Source: Tissierella praeacuta DSM 18095
GTDB lineage: Bacteria; Bacillota; Clostridia; Tissierellales; Tissierellaceae
DNA length: 64,000 bases
Direction of reading: 5' to 3'
Assembly: GCF_900128955.1 (NCBI RefSeq)
Contig: NZ_FQTY01000002.1
Span: 310,001 to 374,000 of the forward strand
The translations under genes were made by a program, and so were the position numbers. Position 1 is the first letter of the stretch; every line of letters starts with the position of its first letter. The notes beneath the pieces were generated by a model. The model saw nothing but the letters and a program-made list of their open reading frames with translations, did not search any database and was not told where the DNA came from. This document shows, piece by piece, positions 63,553 to 64,000 of the stretch.

Positions 63553-64000
63553 ATGAATGAAATAAAGTTATATGAAAATAAAGAGATACGCTCTGCTTGG
63601 GATGAAGAAAAAGAAGAATGGTATTTTTCAATAGTAGATGTAGTAGGAGTACTCACAGAAAGTGAAAATCCTCAAGTGTACTGGAGAGTGCTTAAAAAGA
63701 GATTAAAAGAGGAAGGAAATGAAACCGTTACAAATTGTAACGGTTTGAAAATGAAAGCAGCAGATGGGAAAATGCGTCTAACTGATGTAGCAGATATGCA
63801 AGGAATATTCCGTATTATCCAGTCCATACCATCTCCCAAAGCAGAACCGTTCAAATTATGGTTGGCAGAAGTAGGGAAAGAGCGGATTGATGAAATCATT
63901 GATCCGGAACTGACCATTGACAGAGCTTTAGAAACCTATTTGAAGAAAGGGTATACACGTGAGTGGATAAATCAAAGATTACAAGCCATTCAAGTTAGAA
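63553..64000 (+). CDS. BRO-N domain / DinD-like protein (partial)
   Basis: The frame runs off the right edge with 149 residues visible. IKLYENKEIRSAWDEEKEEWYFSIVDVVGVLTESENPQVYWRVLKKRL is a BRO-N domain, as in prophage antirepressors. PKAEPFKLWLAEVGKERIDEIIDPELTIDRALETYLKKGYTREWINQRLQAIQVR continues into the pattern of DNA-damage-inducible protein D. BRO-N proteins are common on phages and conjugative elements. GAGGTGG precedes the ATG. Its role in the element is unknown. Confidence 0.82.
   Translation, partial: MNEIKLYENKEIRSAWDEEKEEWYFSIVDVVGVLTESENPQVYWRVLKKRLKEEGNETVTNCNGLKMKAADGKMRLTDVADMQGIFRIIQSIPSPKAEPFKLWLAEVGKERIDEIIDPELTIDRALETYLKKGYTREWINQRLQAIQVR

Larger units (their letters stand above)
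61556..64000 (+). mobile_element. Left end of an integrative element inserted in cas3 (continues past the window)
   Basis: Cas3 coding similarity stops after the codons for QTG (61547-61555). From there the sequence holds a terminator-like repeat (about 61633-61663), then parA, parB and a BRO-N gene in one direction. This gene order is common in Tn1549-type conjugative elements and some plasmid-like integrative elements of Clostridia. Its GC content and codon choice look slightly richer than the cas genes. No integrase, relaxase or right junction is in view, so the class and ends are inferred. Confidence 0.7.

Overview
The window comes from a low-GC, anaerobic, spore-forming member of the Clostridia, most likely an amino-acid or peptide fermenter near the Tissierellales. 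This is inferred from the very AT-rich sequence, strong AGGAGG ribosome sites, an alpha/beta-type spore protein gene (52400-52579), a glycyl radical enzyme with its radical-SAM activase, a giant 2-hydroxyacyl-CoA-dehydratase-type activase, a Trp T-box, a THF riboswitch, several ECF vitamin transporter S subunits and a type I-B CRISPR-Cas operon. No rRNA or tRNA gene is visible, so the genus is an inference.

1-5.9 kb: the end of a BrnQ-type transporter; bioY behind a BirA-type operator; a YtrA-type GntR regulator with a perfect 16-bp-arm operator and an ABC exporter; a two-component pair whose cytoplasmic kinase fuses a cupin, a PocR domain and a LytS-type kinase. 6-10 kb: an apparent catabolic operon of a divergent SHMT-like PLP enzyme, an M20 amidohydrolase and a two-part membrane protein (DUF3100 plus a small partner). 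10-18.4 kb: LPG-synthase-TM-type protein, D-serine dehydratase, a cysteine-desulfurase-like protein coupled to a DsrE-like protein, an EamA transporter, a GlnL-like regulator with three direct repeats in front of an alanine/glycine symporter, and an unknown TIM-barrel protein. 18.5-25.3 kb: DUF1538 with an atypical P-II protein, an AraC regulator with a glycosidase-like tail, a MATE exporter whose Shine-Dalgarno lies in a 22-bp perfect hairpin, an aldehyde dehydrogenase and an ECF S component. 25.3-35.2 kb: a two-gene CoA-enzyme activase and a two-component system next to a MacB/FtsX-type ABC transporter.

35.3-39.1 kb: a glycyl radical enzyme locus whose structural gene carries an out-of-frame deletion over the catalytic cysteine. 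39.1-47.3 kb: an ene-reductase, an M29 aminopeptidase, a second PocR-type two-component pair and a divergent amide-use operon (isochorismatase-fold hydrolase, APC permease, acetamidase/formamidase). 47.4-54.9 kb: T-box-controlled stand-alone trpB, THF-riboswitch-controlled folate ECF transporter, DUF4234/DUF2752 proteins, a B12-type binding lipoprotein with a degenerate adenosyltransferase-like protein, the spore protein, a molbindin, an extracellular ComEC-like hydrolase with DUF3006, and DUF3841.

55-64 kb: a WYL regulator, a possible 23-residue membrane peptide, then cas6-cas8b-cas7-cas5-cas3. cas3 stops inside the helicase P-loop, where a ParA/ParB/BRO-N mobile element begins and runs off the right edge. 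No CRISPR array and no cas1, cas2 or cas4 lie in the window. The interference operon as seen here therefore lacks a complete nuclease-helicase.
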